A stretch of 9,685 bases of DNA from Rhizorhabdus sp. (GCA_004297635.1 SCUQ01000433.1:1-9685); one strand, 5' to 3'. Positions 1-7,675 are shown, counted from the first letter of the stretch. Translations and numbers: made by a program. Notes: generated from the sequence alone by a model not told the origin.

Positions 1-673
1 CCACCGATTGGGAAAGATCCTTCAGGAAGCCGAAGCGGCCCGAGAGATTCTTCCACGCGGCATTCGCCTTGGCCTGGCTGGAGAAGGCGCCGAGCTGGAC
101 CGTCGAGCCGCCCGACGCGGGCTCGGCCGTGGCCGGCGCCGCGGCGACCGGCGCGGGCCGGGCGGGGGCGGGCTTCGGAGCCGCCGCCTGCTTGGGCAGC
201 GGCTGGTCGACGGCGGGCTTCACCGGCGGTGCGGTCGGCTTCGCGGCCACCGGGGCCTGCTTGGGAGGCGAGGCGCTGGGCGGTGGAACGACGGGGGCGG
301 CCGCGGCGGGCCGATCGACGTTGACCGGAGTCTCGGCGGCGCTGCCAGTGTCGATCACGCTCTCCACCTCATTGCCCTTGCTGGCGCTGTAGACGATCTC
401 GTCCTCGGCGGTCGGCGCAGCCTGTTCGGCGGGGCGTTCCTTATAATAGCTGTCGGGCGCCTTGATCAGCGCGCCATCGCCGGACGCCGCCTTGTCGTTG
501 CTGCGCATCCACAGGAATCCGCCGACGATCAGCGCGATCACAACCAGCGCGATGGTGAGCCACAGGATCAGCCGGCCGGTGCTGACGCCGCCTTCCTCAT
601 ATTCTTCCTCGACCGGTTCCAGCCAGGGAAGGCGATCCTCGTCCTCGGGCCTGTCGCGCGAGTAATCGGTCAT
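1..673 (-). CDS. Membrane-anchored SPOR-domain protein, 3' end beyond the window
   Basis: The first 224 codons of a bitopic inner-membrane protein are present. Residues 1-33 are acidic and cytoplasmic ([20 protein letters not shown]...). Residues about 34-56 form one transmembrane helix (LILWLTIALVVIALIVGGFL). A long Ala/Pro/Lys-rich periplasmic linker follows (about 95-195), and the start of a SPOR domain (VQLGAFSSQAKANAAW) runs to the window edge. SPOR domains bind glycan strands stripped of stem peptides, found at division septa, so a role in septal murein is likely by family. The ATG at 673 overlaps the argS stop as TAATG and has a GGAGG at 684-688, so it is translationally coupled to argS. 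In many alphaproteobacteria the gene after argS is such a SPOR protein, followed by nagZ and scpAB; those would lie left of base 1. The linker is low-complexity, but the frame is unbroken. Confidence 0.93.
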   Translation of the reverse strand, partial: MTDYSRDRPEDEDRLPWLEPVEEEYEEGGVSTGRLILWLTIALVVIALIVGGFLWMRSNDKAASGDGALIKAPDSYYKERPAEQAAPTAEDEIVYSASKGNEVESVIDTGSAAETPVNVDRPAAAAPVVPPPSASPPKQAPVAAKPTAPPVKPAVDQPLPKQAAAPKPAPARPAPVAAAPATAEPASGGSTVQLGAFSSQAKANAAWKNLSGRFGFLKDLSQSV

Positions 674-2403
674 TACTGCATCTCCTCCGCCGCGGCGACG
701 CCCATGACGCCCAGGCCATTGCGGATAATCTGCCCGATCGCATCGCTGAGCGCCAGTCGCGCGCGCGTCATTTCGGGCCTGTCGGTGAGCAGGAAGCGAC
801 GGGCCGGGTCGTCATTGCCCCGGTTCCACAACGCATGGAACAGCGCCGCCAGATCATAGAGGTAGAAGGCGATGCGATGCGGCTCATGCGCCTGCGCCGC
901 GCTTTCGACGATGCGCGGGAATTGGGCGGCCAGCTTGACCAGCGCCAGCTCCTCGGCATCGAGCAGGGTCAGGTCGGCGGCCGGCGCCAAATCGATTCCC
1001 GCCTCGCCGGCGCGGCGATGGAGCGAGCGGCCGCGCGCATGGGCGTACTGGACGTAGAAGACCGGATTGTCCTTCGACGCCTCGACTACCTTGGCGAAGT
1101 CGAAATCCATCTGGGCATCGGCCTTGCGGGTCAGCATGGTGAAGCGGACGACATCCTTGCCGACTTCGCGGACGACATCGGCCAGGGTCACGAAGCTGCC
1201 CGAGCGCTTCGACATCTTTACCGGCTCGCCGCCGCGCAGCAGGCGCACCATCTGAACCAGCTTGACGTCGAAGGCGGTCCTGCCGCCGGTCAGCGCCTGG
1301 ACCGCCGCCTTGATCCGCTTGACGGTGCCGGCATGATCGGCGCCCCAGATGTCGATCAGCACATCGGCCTTCTCGGCCTTCTGGGCGTGATAGGCGAGAT
1401 CGGTGCCGAAATAGGTGAGCCCGCCATCGGACTTGCGAACCGGCCGGTCGCTGTCGTCGCCGAACGCCGTCGCCCTGAACAGCGTCATCTCGGTCGGTTC
1501 CCAATCGTCGGGCAGCTCGCCCTTCGGCGGTTCGAGCGTGCCTTCATAGACAAGCCCCTCGCCACGCAGGCGATCGAGCGCGGCATCGACCTTGCCGGCC
1601 TTCTGCACGGCGGCTTCGGATGCGAACACGTCATGCTCGATGCCGAGCAGCGCGAGATCGGCACGGATCATGTCCATCATCGCCGCGACGGTCTTTTCGC
1701 GGAACAGGTCGAGCCAGTCGCTTTCCGGCTTGCCGACATAGGCATCGCCATATTCGGCAGCGAGCGCCTGGCCGATCGGGATCAGATAATCGCCGGGATA
1801 GAAGCCCTCGGGAATCTCGATCGTCTCGCCGAGCGCCTCGCGGTAGCGCAGATGCGCCGAGCGGGCGAGGGTCTGCACCTGCGCGCCGGCATCGTTGACA
1901 TAATATTCGCGGGTCACGGCATAGCCGGCGAACTCGAGCAGCGCGGCGAGCGCGTCGCCCACCACCGCGCCACGGCAATGGCCCATATGCATCGGGCCGG
2001 TCGGGTTGGCCGAGACATATTCGACATTGACCCGCTGGCCCATGCCGAGCTGCGAACGGCCATAGTCGCCGCCCAGCGACAGGATACGCGCCAGCTCGTC
2101 GCGCCAGCTGGTCTCGGTCAGCCGGATGTTGATGAAGCCGGGGCCCGCCAGTTCGGCGCTCGCGATCTCGGGCAGCGCGGCGAGTTTCGGCACGATCAGC
2201 TCGGCGAGCGCGCGCGGGTTCATCCCCGCCGGCTTGGCGAGCACCATCGCGGCATTGGTTGCCAGATCGCCATGCGCCGGATCGCGCGGCGGCTCGACCG
2301 CGATATTCCGTCGATCGAGCCCGGCCGCGAGCTGGCCGCCCGCCTGGAGATCGTCGAGAATATTGCCGATCCGGTCGGCGAAGCTGGCATAGAGCGTAGG
2401 CAA
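673..2403 (-). CDS. argS: Arginine-tRNA ligase (arginyl-tRNA synthetase)
   Basis: Class I synthetase charging tRNA-Arg with arginine in the cytoplasm. Taken from the TTG at 2403 it has 576 residues, normal for the family. The N-terminal tRNA-binding Add1 domain covers about 1-95 ([17 protein letters not shown] at 37-53). The catalytic domain carries [12 protein letters not shown] (131-142, HIGH signature as HMGH) and KMSKR (396-400, KMSKS equivalent). The DALR anticodon-binding domain covers about 450-576 and ends [15 protein letters not shown]. The frame stays open upstream to 2682, but those 93 residues look non-coding and no family member needs them. [16 protein letters not shown] is the expected N-terminus, and the only nearby in-frame start is this TTG, with a weak GGA about 7-9 nt before it. 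Its stop overlaps the next start. It is probably transcribed from its own promoter in the gap upstream. Confidence 0.97.
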   Translation of the reverse strand: MPTLYASFADRIGNILDDLQAGGQLAAGLDRRNIAVEPPRDPAHGDLATNAAMVLAKPAGMNPRALAELIVPKLAALPEIASAELAGPGFINIRLTETSWRDELARILSLGGDYGRSQLGMGQRVNVEYVSANPTGPMHMGHCRGAVVGDALAALLEFAGYAVTREYYVNDAGAQVQTLARSAHLRYREALGETIEIPEGFYPGDYLIPIGQALAAEYGDAYVGKPESDWLDLFREKTVAAMMDMIRADLALLGIEHDVFASEAAVQKAGKVDAALDRLRGEGLVYEGTLEPPKGELPDDWEPTEMTLFRATAFGDDSDRPVRKSDGGLTYFGTDLAYHAQKAEKADVLIDIWGADHAGTVKRIKAAVQALTGGRTAFDVKLVQMVRLLRGGEPVKMSKRSGSFVTLADVVREVGKDVVRFTMLTRKADAQMDFDFAKVVEASKDNPVFYVQYAHARGRSLHRRAGEAGIDLAPAADLTLLDAEELALVKLAAQFPRIVESAAQAHEPHRIAFYLYDLAALFHALWNRGNDDPARRFLLTDRPEMTRARLALSDAIGQIIRNGLGVMGVAAAEEMQ

Positions 2404-2437
2404 GATCAGTATCCGTGGGCTAGCGTTCGGGCCGCCG

Positions 2438-2446
2438 CCATATAGC
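2438..2446 (-). promoter_or_regulatory. Candidate argS promoter, -10 element
   Basis: On the minus strand GCTATATGG lies 35-43 bases before the argS start, resembling the GCTANA-type -10 of alphaproteobacterial housekeeping promoters. It implies an untranslated leader of about 30 nt. No good TTGAC-type -35 is visible at the right distance (TTTCCC is the nearest), so the call rests on the -10 alone. Confidence 0.35.
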
Positions 2447-2507
2447 GATTTCGAGGCGGAGGGAAATCTCTGCTGAAGCGGAGATCGCGGCGGACGGATG
2501 GCGCCGC

Positions 2508-2536
2508 TCCACCGGCCCGATATCGCGGCCGGCGGA
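2508..2536 (-). other. GC-rich stem-loop behind the 37-codon frame
   Basis: TCCGCCGGCC pairs with GGCCGGTGGA over 10 bp (one G-T wobble) around a nine-base loop GCGATATCG. It starts three bases after the TGA of the short open frame and lies about 60 bases before the argS -10. There is no T-run behind it, so it is not a canonical intrinsic terminator, though it could end or stabilise a short upstream transcript. Confidence 0.45.
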
Positions 2537-2676
2537 CCCTCATTCCCACGCAATTTCCGGGTGCATGGGGTTGTTCGTCGGTTTTTTAATTTTGTCCTCC
2601 GCCGCGACCCTATCGTGATGCAGCCCCACTGGTGCGGGCGCACGCTTCCGCATAGCAGGAAACAGGAAAAATTCCA

Positions 2677-2691
2677 GAACAAAAAAAGAAC
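2677..2691 (-). promoter_or_regulatory. LexA (SOS) box, GTTC-N7-GTTC
   Basis: On the minus strand the sequence is GTTC, seven T, GTTC, followed by T: an exact match to the direct-repeat LexA operator of alphaproteobacteria (GTTCN7GTTC). It begins 10 bases past the peptidase stop and 274 bases before argS. It could control the short frame at 2653-2540, argS and the SPOR gene behind it, or a small RNA. The eight fixed bases are few enough that a chance match is possible, and the T-run makes an AT-rich coincidence easier. The intergenic position favours a real site. Confidence 0.5.
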
Positions 2692-2701
2692 AAACCTTGC
2701 C

Positions 2702-4534
2702 TCAGTCGCGGCTCTTTCCTGCCTCCTTGAAGCTGTAGACGGGGACCGAGGGGGCGATCGGATCGAGCCGCACCCATAGCGCGAGGATCAGCGCGACCAG
2801 CAGCGCGATCCCGGCCGGCCATCGCGCCGCGCGATCGGGCCAGAGCGGCAGGATCAGCGGCAGCGCGACGAACAGCAGCGTGGCCATCACCGCCGGCATC
2901 TCGGCGCCGATGCCGAGGAAGATGAAATGCGCCTGGGCGAGCAGATGGCCGATCCCGATCGCCGCCATCAGCGCCGCGACGGCCAGCGCCGCCGGCCCGG
3001 GCAGCCATGCCCGCGCGGCGAAGGCGATCGCGGCGAGCAGCAGCGGCCAGTGGAGCAGCGGCCCGGCGGTCGGCTGGACGGCCTGAACGATCAGGCCGGA
3101 GAGGAAGAGCAGCGACAGCGCCCCCCAGCCGCGATCCTCGACAATGACGGGCAGGAACCAGGCGGCGAGCATCGCCAATATCGCGATCGGGATGATCATC
3201 ACCGCGCCGCCGGTCAATAACCCGGCCCACATCAGCGCCATCGCGGGAGCGATCATCAGCAGGCGGGGCTCCCGGCGCCGGGCAAGCGGGATCAGCGCGA
3301 GCGTCGCCGCGATCAGCAGCGCGGCGATCGTCTCCAGACGAGGCAGGGCGGCGAGCCGGTCGTAGTAATTGGCGCCACCGCTGCCCGAGACGGCGTTCCA
3401 GGCGGTGAGCAGCAGGGAAGCGTGGAGGACGATGGCTGCCGTCAGGATCATGCCGCCGCCGATGGCGCGGCGCGTGGGCCGCTCACGGTGGAAGGCCGCG
3501 CCGATCAGCAGAGCGATGGCGATGAGTAGCGCCCAGCCCAGAGACGCCGGATAGACGATCGTCACGCGTCCCATCAGATCGGCGAAGCTGGCATTGGGCG
3601 CAGCGTTCGGCCACACGGGTCCGTAAGCCAGCGCCGTCGTGAGCGCGAGTGCCTGATCGCCCATGTCCTGCACCGAGGCTGAGTCGACCGCTTGCGGCGT
3701 CGCCAGCGGCGAATGATAGGCCCAGCCGCGATCGAGAATGGCGAGGTTGAAGCCGGGGATGCCCTTTGCCTTCGCCACGGTATAATCGGTGTAGTTCGGC
3801 ATCAGATCGTAGATCAGCACCGCGAGCGAGCCGGTGGCGGGACGATCGACATGATCGGCGTAGAGCCGCATCATCGCGCCATTGCCCGGTCCGGTTTCGA
3901 ACATGTTCGCCCGCCCGCCGGCGCCGCGTGCCTCCATGTTGACGATCGCGCCTATATGGGCAGCGAGCGGATGACGGCGGAAGAAGGCTTCGGACCCGTC
4001 GAGGCCGATTTCCTCACTGTCGGTGAAGAGCAGGATCAGGTCGCGTTGCGCCGGCCCGCGCGCGCGAACCGCGCGGGCGACCTCCAGCGCGGCGGCGACC
4101 CCGATCGCATCGTCGGCGGCGCCCGGCGATCCCCAGACGCTGTCATGATGTGCCATCAGCAGGACCGCCGGCCGGTTGCGATCCTTGCCGGCGATCACGC
4201 CGATCAGATTATGGGCGACGACCCCCGACTCCTTGCGCCCGCTCCACTTGCCGAGCCGGCCGAGCGATGTTCCGGATAGCGGGATCGGCTGTTCCCGGAC
4301 ATCGGCGCCGAGCGCCTTCAGGCGGCCGGCGAGATAGGTCCGGACCCGCGCATTGCCCGCCGAGCCGACCGGATGCGGCTCCCGCCCGATCGCCTCGATG
4401 TCGGCGAAGGCGCGCGTCGCGGAGAAATCGGTGGCGGGCGTGTCGGCGTCGCGCGGTGCAGGTGGCAGGATCGCGAGGAACGCCCAGAACAATGCGCCCG
4501 CCACCGCCGCCGCGAGCGCGATGCCGCGTGCCAT
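2702..4534 (-). CDS. M28-family metallopeptidase with multi-pass membrane C-terminus
   Basis: A 610-residue membrane-bound zinc peptidase, probably an aminopeptidase-like enzyme facing the periplasm. An N-terminal helix (about 5-23) is a signal anchor. The M28 catalytic domain covers about 40-305: AHHDS (H129, D131), PGAADDAIG (D141), TDSEEIG (catalytic E174, metal ligand E175), [11 protein letters not shown] (E201) and YHSP (H274) give the full dizinc ligand set. Residues about 325-590 form eight to ten hydrophobic helices. The block [11 protein letters not shown] and the membrane tail resemble the eukaryotic ERMP1/Pff1 vacuolar-ER peptidases more than soluble M28 aminopeptidases. The substrate is unknown. 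Its ATG overlaps the dgt stop (TGATG), with GAGGG six bases upstream, so the two are translationally coupled. Having it between dgt and argS is atypical for alphaproteobacteria. Confidence 0.9.
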   Translation of the reverse strand: MARGIALAAAVAGALFWAFLAILPPAPRDADTPATDFSATRAFADIEAIGREPHPVGSAGNARVRTYLAGRLKALGADVREQPIPLSGTSLGRLGKWSGRKESGVVAHNLIGVIAGKDRNRPAVLLMAHHDSVWGSPGAADDAIGVAAALEVARAVRARGPAQRDLILLFTDSEEIGLDGSEAFFRRHPLAAHIGAIVNMEARGAGGRANMFETGPGNGAMMRLYADHVDRPATGSLAVLIYDLMPNYTDYTVAKAKGIPGFNLAILDRGWAYHSPLATPQAVDSASVQDMGDQALALTTALAYGPVWPNAAPNASFADLMGRVTIVYPASLGWALLIAIALLIGAAFHRERPTRRAIGGGMILTAAIVLHASLLLTAWNAVSGSGGANYYDRLAALPRLETIAALLIAATLALIPLARRREPRLLMIAPAMALMWAGLLTGGAVMIIPIAILAMLAAWFLPVIVEDRGWGALSLLFLSGLIVQAVQPTAGPLLHWPLLLAAIAFAARAWLPGPAALAVAALMAAIGIGHLLAQAHFIFLGIGAEMPAVMATLLFVALPLILPLWPDRAARWPAGIALLVALILALWVRLDPIAPSVPVYSFKEAGKSRD

Positions 4535-5697
4535 CAGAAGCCCTCGATCGCCATCGGACCGATCAGTTCGCGATAGCGGTTCAGCGCATAGCGATCGGTC
4601 ATGCCCGCGATGAAATCGCCGATATGGCGGGTGCGTTCCGGCTCCCCGGCGGGGATCGTCTCGCGCCAGCGTTCGGGGAGCGTCGCCGGGTCGGCCTTGT
4701 AGAGCGCGGCGAGCCCGCCGATCACCCGGCCCATCCGTCCCGCGATCTCGATCTGCTCGGGATGATGATAGAGATTGGCGTACATGAAGCGGGTCAGCGC
4801 CTTCTCGCGCGCGGCCATCTCGTCCGAAAAGCCGATCAGCGCGCGGCCGGCGGCGCGGACCTCCTCGACCGATCGGGGAGCGGCCTTCTCCAGTCGGCGG
4901 CGGCTTTCGTTCAGCAGGTCGTTGACCATGCAGCCGATCTGTTCGCGGACCAGCTCGCCCAGCAGGCGGCGCTGCGGCACATCGGGATAGCGTGCGCGGA
5001 CCCGTTCCCAGTTCGACCGGATCAGCGGATCGTCGAGGATCTGGTCGAGCGTCAGCAGCCCGGCGCGGACGCCGTCATCAATGTCATGATTATCATAGGC
5101 GATGTCATCGGCGAGCGCCGCGACCTGCGCTTCGGCGCTGGCCCAGCTGCCCAGGTCGAGCGGCCAGGCCGCGTCGATCTCCGCCATCGCCCAGGTACGC
5201 TTCTCCACCGGCCCGTTGTGCTTGGCCAGCCCCTCCAACGTCTCCCAGCTCAGGTTGAGCCCATCGTGCATCGGATAGGGGCTGTCGAGCCGGGTCAGCA
5301 TCCGCAGGGTGTGCGCATTGTGATCGAAGCCGCCCGCCTCGGCCATCGCCGCCTCCAGCGCTTCCTCGCCGGCATGGCCGAACGGCGGGTGGCCGATATC
5401 ATGGCCCAGACAGAGCGCTTCGGTGAGATCCTCGTTGAGGCCCAGCGCCCGGGCGATGGTGCGGCCGATCTGCGCGACCTCCAGGCTGTGGGTCAGGCGG
5501 ACGCGATAATGGTCGCCGTCGGGCGCGACGAAGACCTGCGTCTTGTGGCGGAGGCGGCGGAAGCTGATCGAATGGATGATCCGGTCACGGTCGCGCTGGA
5601 ATTCGTCGCGCGGTCCGCGCGTCTCGCCGCCGCCGTGATCGTGGAACCGTCCACGGCTGCGGGCGGGATCGGAGGCATAGGGGGCAAGCGTCGGCAT
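4534..5697 (-). CDS. dgt: Deoxyguanosinetriphosphate triphosphohydrolase-like protein (HD-domain dNTPase)
   Basis: A cytoplasmic HD-superfamily hydrolase that splits dNTPs into deoxynucleoside and triphosphate, helping set the DNA precursor pool. With the ATG at 5697 it has 387 residues, typical of the alphaproteobacterial form. It opens [17 protein letters not shown], then [24 protein letters not shown] (residues 33-56). Metal-site residues are H70 (RLTHSLEV), H99-D100 ([11 protein letters not shown]) and D197/D198 ([14 protein letters not shown]). An in-frame start at 5820 would add 41 unlike residues and overlap the upstream gene, so I rejected it. No clear Shine-Dalgarno precedes 5697. 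The gap to the upstream gene is only 40 bases and holds a short GC hairpin, so cotranscription is likely. It overlaps the peptidase gene at its 3' end. Substrate specificity cannot be told from sequence, as dGTP, dTTP or allosteric forms exist. Confidence 0.93.
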   Translation of the reverse strand: MPTLAPYASDPARSRGRFHDHGGGETRGPRDEFQRDRDRIIHSISFRRLRHKTQVFVAPDGDHYRVRLTHSLEVAQIGRTIARALGLNEDLTEALCLGHDIGHPPFGHAGEEALEAAMAEAGGFDHNAHTLRMLTRLDSPYPMHDGLNLSWETLEGLAKHNGPVEKRTWAMAEIDAAWPLDLGSWASAEAQVAALADDIAYDNHDIDDGVRAGLLTLDQILDDPLIRSNWERVRARYPDVPQRRLLGELVREQIGCMVNDLLNESRRRLEKAAPRSVEEVRAAGRALIGFSDEMAAREKALTRFMYANLYHHPEQIEIAGRMGRVIGGLAALYKADPATLPERWRETIPAGEPERTRHIGDFIAGMTDRYALNRYRELIGPMAIEGF

Positions 5698-5713
5698 CGG
5701 CGCCGTGATGGCC

Positions 5714-5727
5714 GGGGCGGCGGCCCC
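5714..5727 (-). other. Short GC stem-loop in the dgt leader
   Basis: GGGGC-CGCC-GCCCC forms a five-bp stem with a four-base loop 17 bases before the dgt ATG. Beside it, CAAGA and TCTTG (5727-5745) make a weak inverted repeat overlapping the upstream stop. Both could affect dgt translation or be an operator, but they are short and may be incidental. Confidence 0.2.
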
Positions 5728-5737
5728 AAGACAAGCC

Positions 5738-5992
5738 CTATCTTGCGATGCCTGTCGTGACGGCTGGCGGCTGACGGGTGTCGGCGCCGGCCGACTGCGG
5801 ATCCATGCCGCGATCGGCATTCATCAGCATGATCGGCAGCAGACCGCGCCAGCCTTCACCCTCCACATCCAGTTCGGGATAGAGGCGCTCGACCGTCGCA
5901 ATGCGCTCAGCGGGCAGCTGCGGCTTTTCGCTCAACGCCAGAACGGGCTGGGCGGACAGGGTCAGCAGGACGGCAAGGTAAAGACGAATCAT
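5738..5992 (-). CDS. Small exported protein of unknown function (84 aa)
   Basis: I do not recognise this protein. The ATG at 5992 has GGAG five bases upstream (5998-6001), and codon usage with G/C third positions matches neighbouring genes, so I believe it is real. A GTG just before the ATG is a less likely start. Residues 1-19 ([19 protein letters not shown]) are a typical Sec signal peptide with cleavage after VLA, leaving about 65 residues in the periplasm or outside. There is no cysteine, hence no lipobox and no disulfide. The middle ([22 protein letters not shown]) may form a helix; the C-terminus is Pro/Thr/Ala-rich and probably disordered. It ends 40 bases before dgt on the same strand, with no visible terminator between them. 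Confidence 0.7.
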   Translation of the reverse strand: MIRLYLAVLLTLSAQPVLALSEKPQLPAERIATVERLYPELDVEGEGWRGLLPIMLMNADRGMDPQSAGADTRQPPAVTTGIAR

Positions 5993-6068
5993 CACGACTC
6001 CAGTTCGAAGTCGCTGATGGGGCAGTTCGGTTGCTCTTTTGTGACAGCGGTACGAAAGCGCCGCTTAT

Positions 6069-6198
6069 TCCTCCCCGGCACGGGGAGGGGGACCGCGCAG
6101 CGGTGGAGGGGGATCGAGGCTGGATGCAGCAATCGTTGTGGGGAGGTGGCCCCCCTCCACCATGCTGCGCATGGTCCCCCTCCCCGTGCCGGGGAGGA
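6069..6198. repeat. 130-bp composite inverted-repeat element (REP/MITE-like)
   Basis: The outer arms 6069-6094 and 6173-6198 are perfect 26-bp inverted repeats. Each arm is itself a hairpin, CCTCCCC with GGGGAGG around a five-base loop. Inside each lies a second hairpin: ACCGC-GCA-GCGGT on the left and ACCATGC-TGC-GCATGGT on the right, followed by a GGTGGAGGGGG motif on the left that matches its inverse on the right (6151-6161). The centre (about 6112-6150) is unpaired. There is no transposase or credible coding frame. Such GC-rich palindromes are, to my knowledge, scattered between genes in sphingomonads. It starts seven bases behind the TPR-SPOR stop codon and may act as a transcript end or mRNA stabiliser. 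Confidence 0.85.
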
Positions 6199-6205
6199 TC
6201 TATCG

Positions 6206-7603
6206 TCAATTCACCGGATCGACCTTCTGGCCGGACGAGGTCGTCACCGGAAAGCTGCTCAGCCCACCCTTGCGGGCGTCGTTCACCCAGTCCTGTGCGG
6301 CGGACTTGCTCGCGAAAGGACCGATCAGGAGCCGGTTGGTCGATTTATACGGCGTCGTCCACGGGGTGCGGCCGGATAGCAGCTTGCTGAACCGGCCCTT
6401 CTGCTTGTCCCATTCCTTGTCGAGATCGGGCCGATAGGCGCCGCTCGCTATCTGCACCCAATAGCGCTCGGGATTGGATTTCCTGGCCTTGGCCTCTTCC
6501 TTCGCCTTGGCCTTCTTCTCGGCGGCCGCCTTTTCCGCGGCGGCGCGCTTCTGGGCGGCGCGGCGGTCTTCGGCCAGGCTGCGCTGATCCGCGACCTTCT
6601 GCTGGGGATCGCTCAACACGACAGGGGGTTCGGCCTGCACACCGGCGGCGGGCACCGAGCCGGCCTTGGCTGATGGCGCATCGGAGCGCAGCACCAGCCG
6701 TCCATCGCCGTCGAATGTCGGGCGCGGCGTCGACGGCCGGGCGACCGTGGTGGGCGGACTCGCCTTGGGCGCCGCGGCGGGGCCGGTCTGGACCATCTCG
6801 GGAACCTTGTCCTCCGGGAAGTGACCGAAATGGACGGCCGCCGCTTTCTCGGCGGCCTTGAGGGAGGGCAGCCGCGCCAGGAAGGGCTTCAGCGCATCCG
6901 CCTGATAGCGGGGCAGCACCGCATAGGCCGCAGCCTCGGCGCCCGGCGCGTCGCCGGTCATCGCCAGGACGAAGGCGCGCGCGCGCCAGGCGGCGATGTC
7001 GCGTTTGCGCAGCAGTGGATCGAGGATGGCGAGAGCACTTACCCGATCGCCGCTCATCGCCAGCGACAGGGCGAGGCGGCGGGTCGCTTCCGGATCGGGG
7101 CGGCTCCGCGTCACCAGCGCATATTCTGCCTGCGCCTTCCGATTGTCGCCGCGCAGATCATAAGCGAGGCCACGATCGAGCGCGACGTCGATCGGCGGCA
7201 CGCCCAGATCGCTGGCATTGTCGAACAGCCGCAGCGCCGCGCGCGGCTGTTCCTTCTGGACCAGCGCCGATCCCAGACCGGCCTTGATCCGGCCATCGCG
7301 CGGGGAGATCTTTTCGGCGCGGACGTAGAAATTGATCGCGGCATCGGCATCGCCGACCGCAAGCGCCGCCGCACCGGCACCCGACAGGGCTTCGAGATCG
7401 CCGGGATCGCGCGCGAGCACGCGCAGGTAGCGGGCAAGCGCCTCGGCAGGATCGCCGCGTGCCATCGCATCGCGCGCGGACACCATCGGATTGACGATCA
7501 GCGGTTCTTCGCCGGCCGAGTCCATCGCCTGACCGACGACCGGCAGCGGGGTGGCCAGAACGAGGAGAAGCGCCAGCGCACGGAGGGAGGAAAAGGATGT
7601 CAT
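6206..7603 (-). CDS. Periplasmic TPR protein with C-terminal SPOR domain
   Basis: 465 residues from the ATG at 7603. Residues 1-26 are a signal peptide (MTSFSSLRALALLLVLATPL..., cleavage after GQA). Tetratricopeptide-type helical repeats cover about 40-245 (ALARYLRVLARDPGDLEALS, then DADAAINFYVRAEKISPRDG). A Pro/Ala linker (about 265-340) leads to a highly charged Ala/Lys/Glu helix (about 345-377). The SPOR domain (about 381-460) begins YWVQIAS and contains NRLLIGPFASKSAAQDW. By family, the SPOR domain would bind denuded septal glycans and the TPRs a protein partner. It follows ftsZ by 113 bases, past a strong hairpin, supporting a division role, though that is inference. The start is uncertain: an ATG at 7624 is in frame with AGGG just upstream, and a TTG at 7642 is also possible. 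A -10-like GATAGGGCG just before 7624 favours 7603. The stop is followed at once by the inverted-repeat element. Confidence 0.88.
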   Translation of the reverse strand: MTSFSSLRALALLLVLATPLPVVGQAMDSAGEEPLIVNPMVSARDAMARGDPAEALARYLRVLARDPGDLEALSGAGAAALAVGDADAAINFYVRAEKISPRDGRIKAGLGSALVQKEQPRAALRLFDNASDLGVPPIDVALDRGLAYDLRGDNRKAQAEYALVTRSRPDPEATRRLALSLAMSGDRVSALAILDPLLRKRDIAAWRARAFVLAMTGDAPGAEAAAYAVLPRYQADALKPFLARLPSLKAAEKAAAVHFGHFPEDKVPEMVQTGPAAAPKASPPTTVARPSTPRPTFDGDGRLVLRSDAPSAKAGSVPAAGVQAEPPVVLSDPQQKVADQRSLAEDRRAAQKRAAAEKAAAEKKAKAKEEAKARKSNPERYWVQIASGAYRPDLDKEWDKQKGRFSKLLSGRTPWTTPYKSTNRLLIGPFASKSAAQDWVNDARKGGLSSFPVTTSSGQKVDPVN

Positions 7604-7675
7604 GGGCGTACCGCTGTGAGGCATTCGCCCTATCGCCTGCAAGAGATGAACCGCGGCCGAACGTCGAGACGAGCC

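Larger units (their letters stand above)
2404..2701 (-). other. 298-bp gap between peptidase and argS with regulatory content
   Basis: This non-coding stretch has an AT-rich pocket (2641-2700 is about 42% GC) in an otherwise very GC-rich window. Read on the minus strand it contains, in order: a LexA-type box (2677-2691); a small GGAATTTTTCC palindrome (2665-2675); an ATG-started 37-codon frame (2653-2540, [20 protein letters not shown]...) without a Shine-Dalgarno; a GC-rich hairpin (2536-2508) three bases past that frame's TGA; a smaller hairpin (2485-2466, ATCTC/GAGAT); and the argS -10. A strong GGAGG (2600-2596) stands five bases before an ATT codon of the same frame, an unusual start if used. 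I do not recognise the 37-residue product and do not call it as a gene. Confidence 0.5.

Noticed and set aside
8..859. 283-codon plus-strand frame opposite the SPOR gene
   Set aside because: Gly/Arg repeats arise from the Ala/Pro codons of the SPOR linker read in reverse.
835..2445. 536-codon open frame on the plus strand opposite argS
   Set aside because: It is the antisense shadow of a GC-rich gene; the product is Arg/Gly/Ala-rich without recognisable domains, while argS is certain on the other strand.
2681..2700. T-run on the minus strand as an intrinsic terminator of the peptidase gene
   Set aside because: No stable stem precedes the seven T; only a three-bp GCC/GGC pairing is available.
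2404..2701. T-box or other tRNA-sensing riboswitch ahead of argS
   Set aside because: No T-box core or terminator/antiterminator pair is visible, and such leaders are not expected in Alphaproteobacteria.
4473..4486. Second GAAC...GAAC pair inside the peptidase gene
   Set aside because: The spacer is five bases, not seven, and it lies within coding sequence.
4150..5760. 536-codon open frame on the plus strand opposite dgt and the peptidase
   Set aside because: It spans two well-supported minus-strand genes and has low-complexity content and no domain.
6069..6198. CRISPR-like or attachment-site interpretation of the repeated blocks
   Set aside because: There are only two inverted arms, no regular spacers, no cas or integrase genes nearby, and no direct repeats.
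5907..6390. Open frames running through the inverted-repeat element on both strands (for example PPRHGEGD-type peptides)
   Set aside because: These are translations of the palindromic repeat, a common source of false genes in such genomes.
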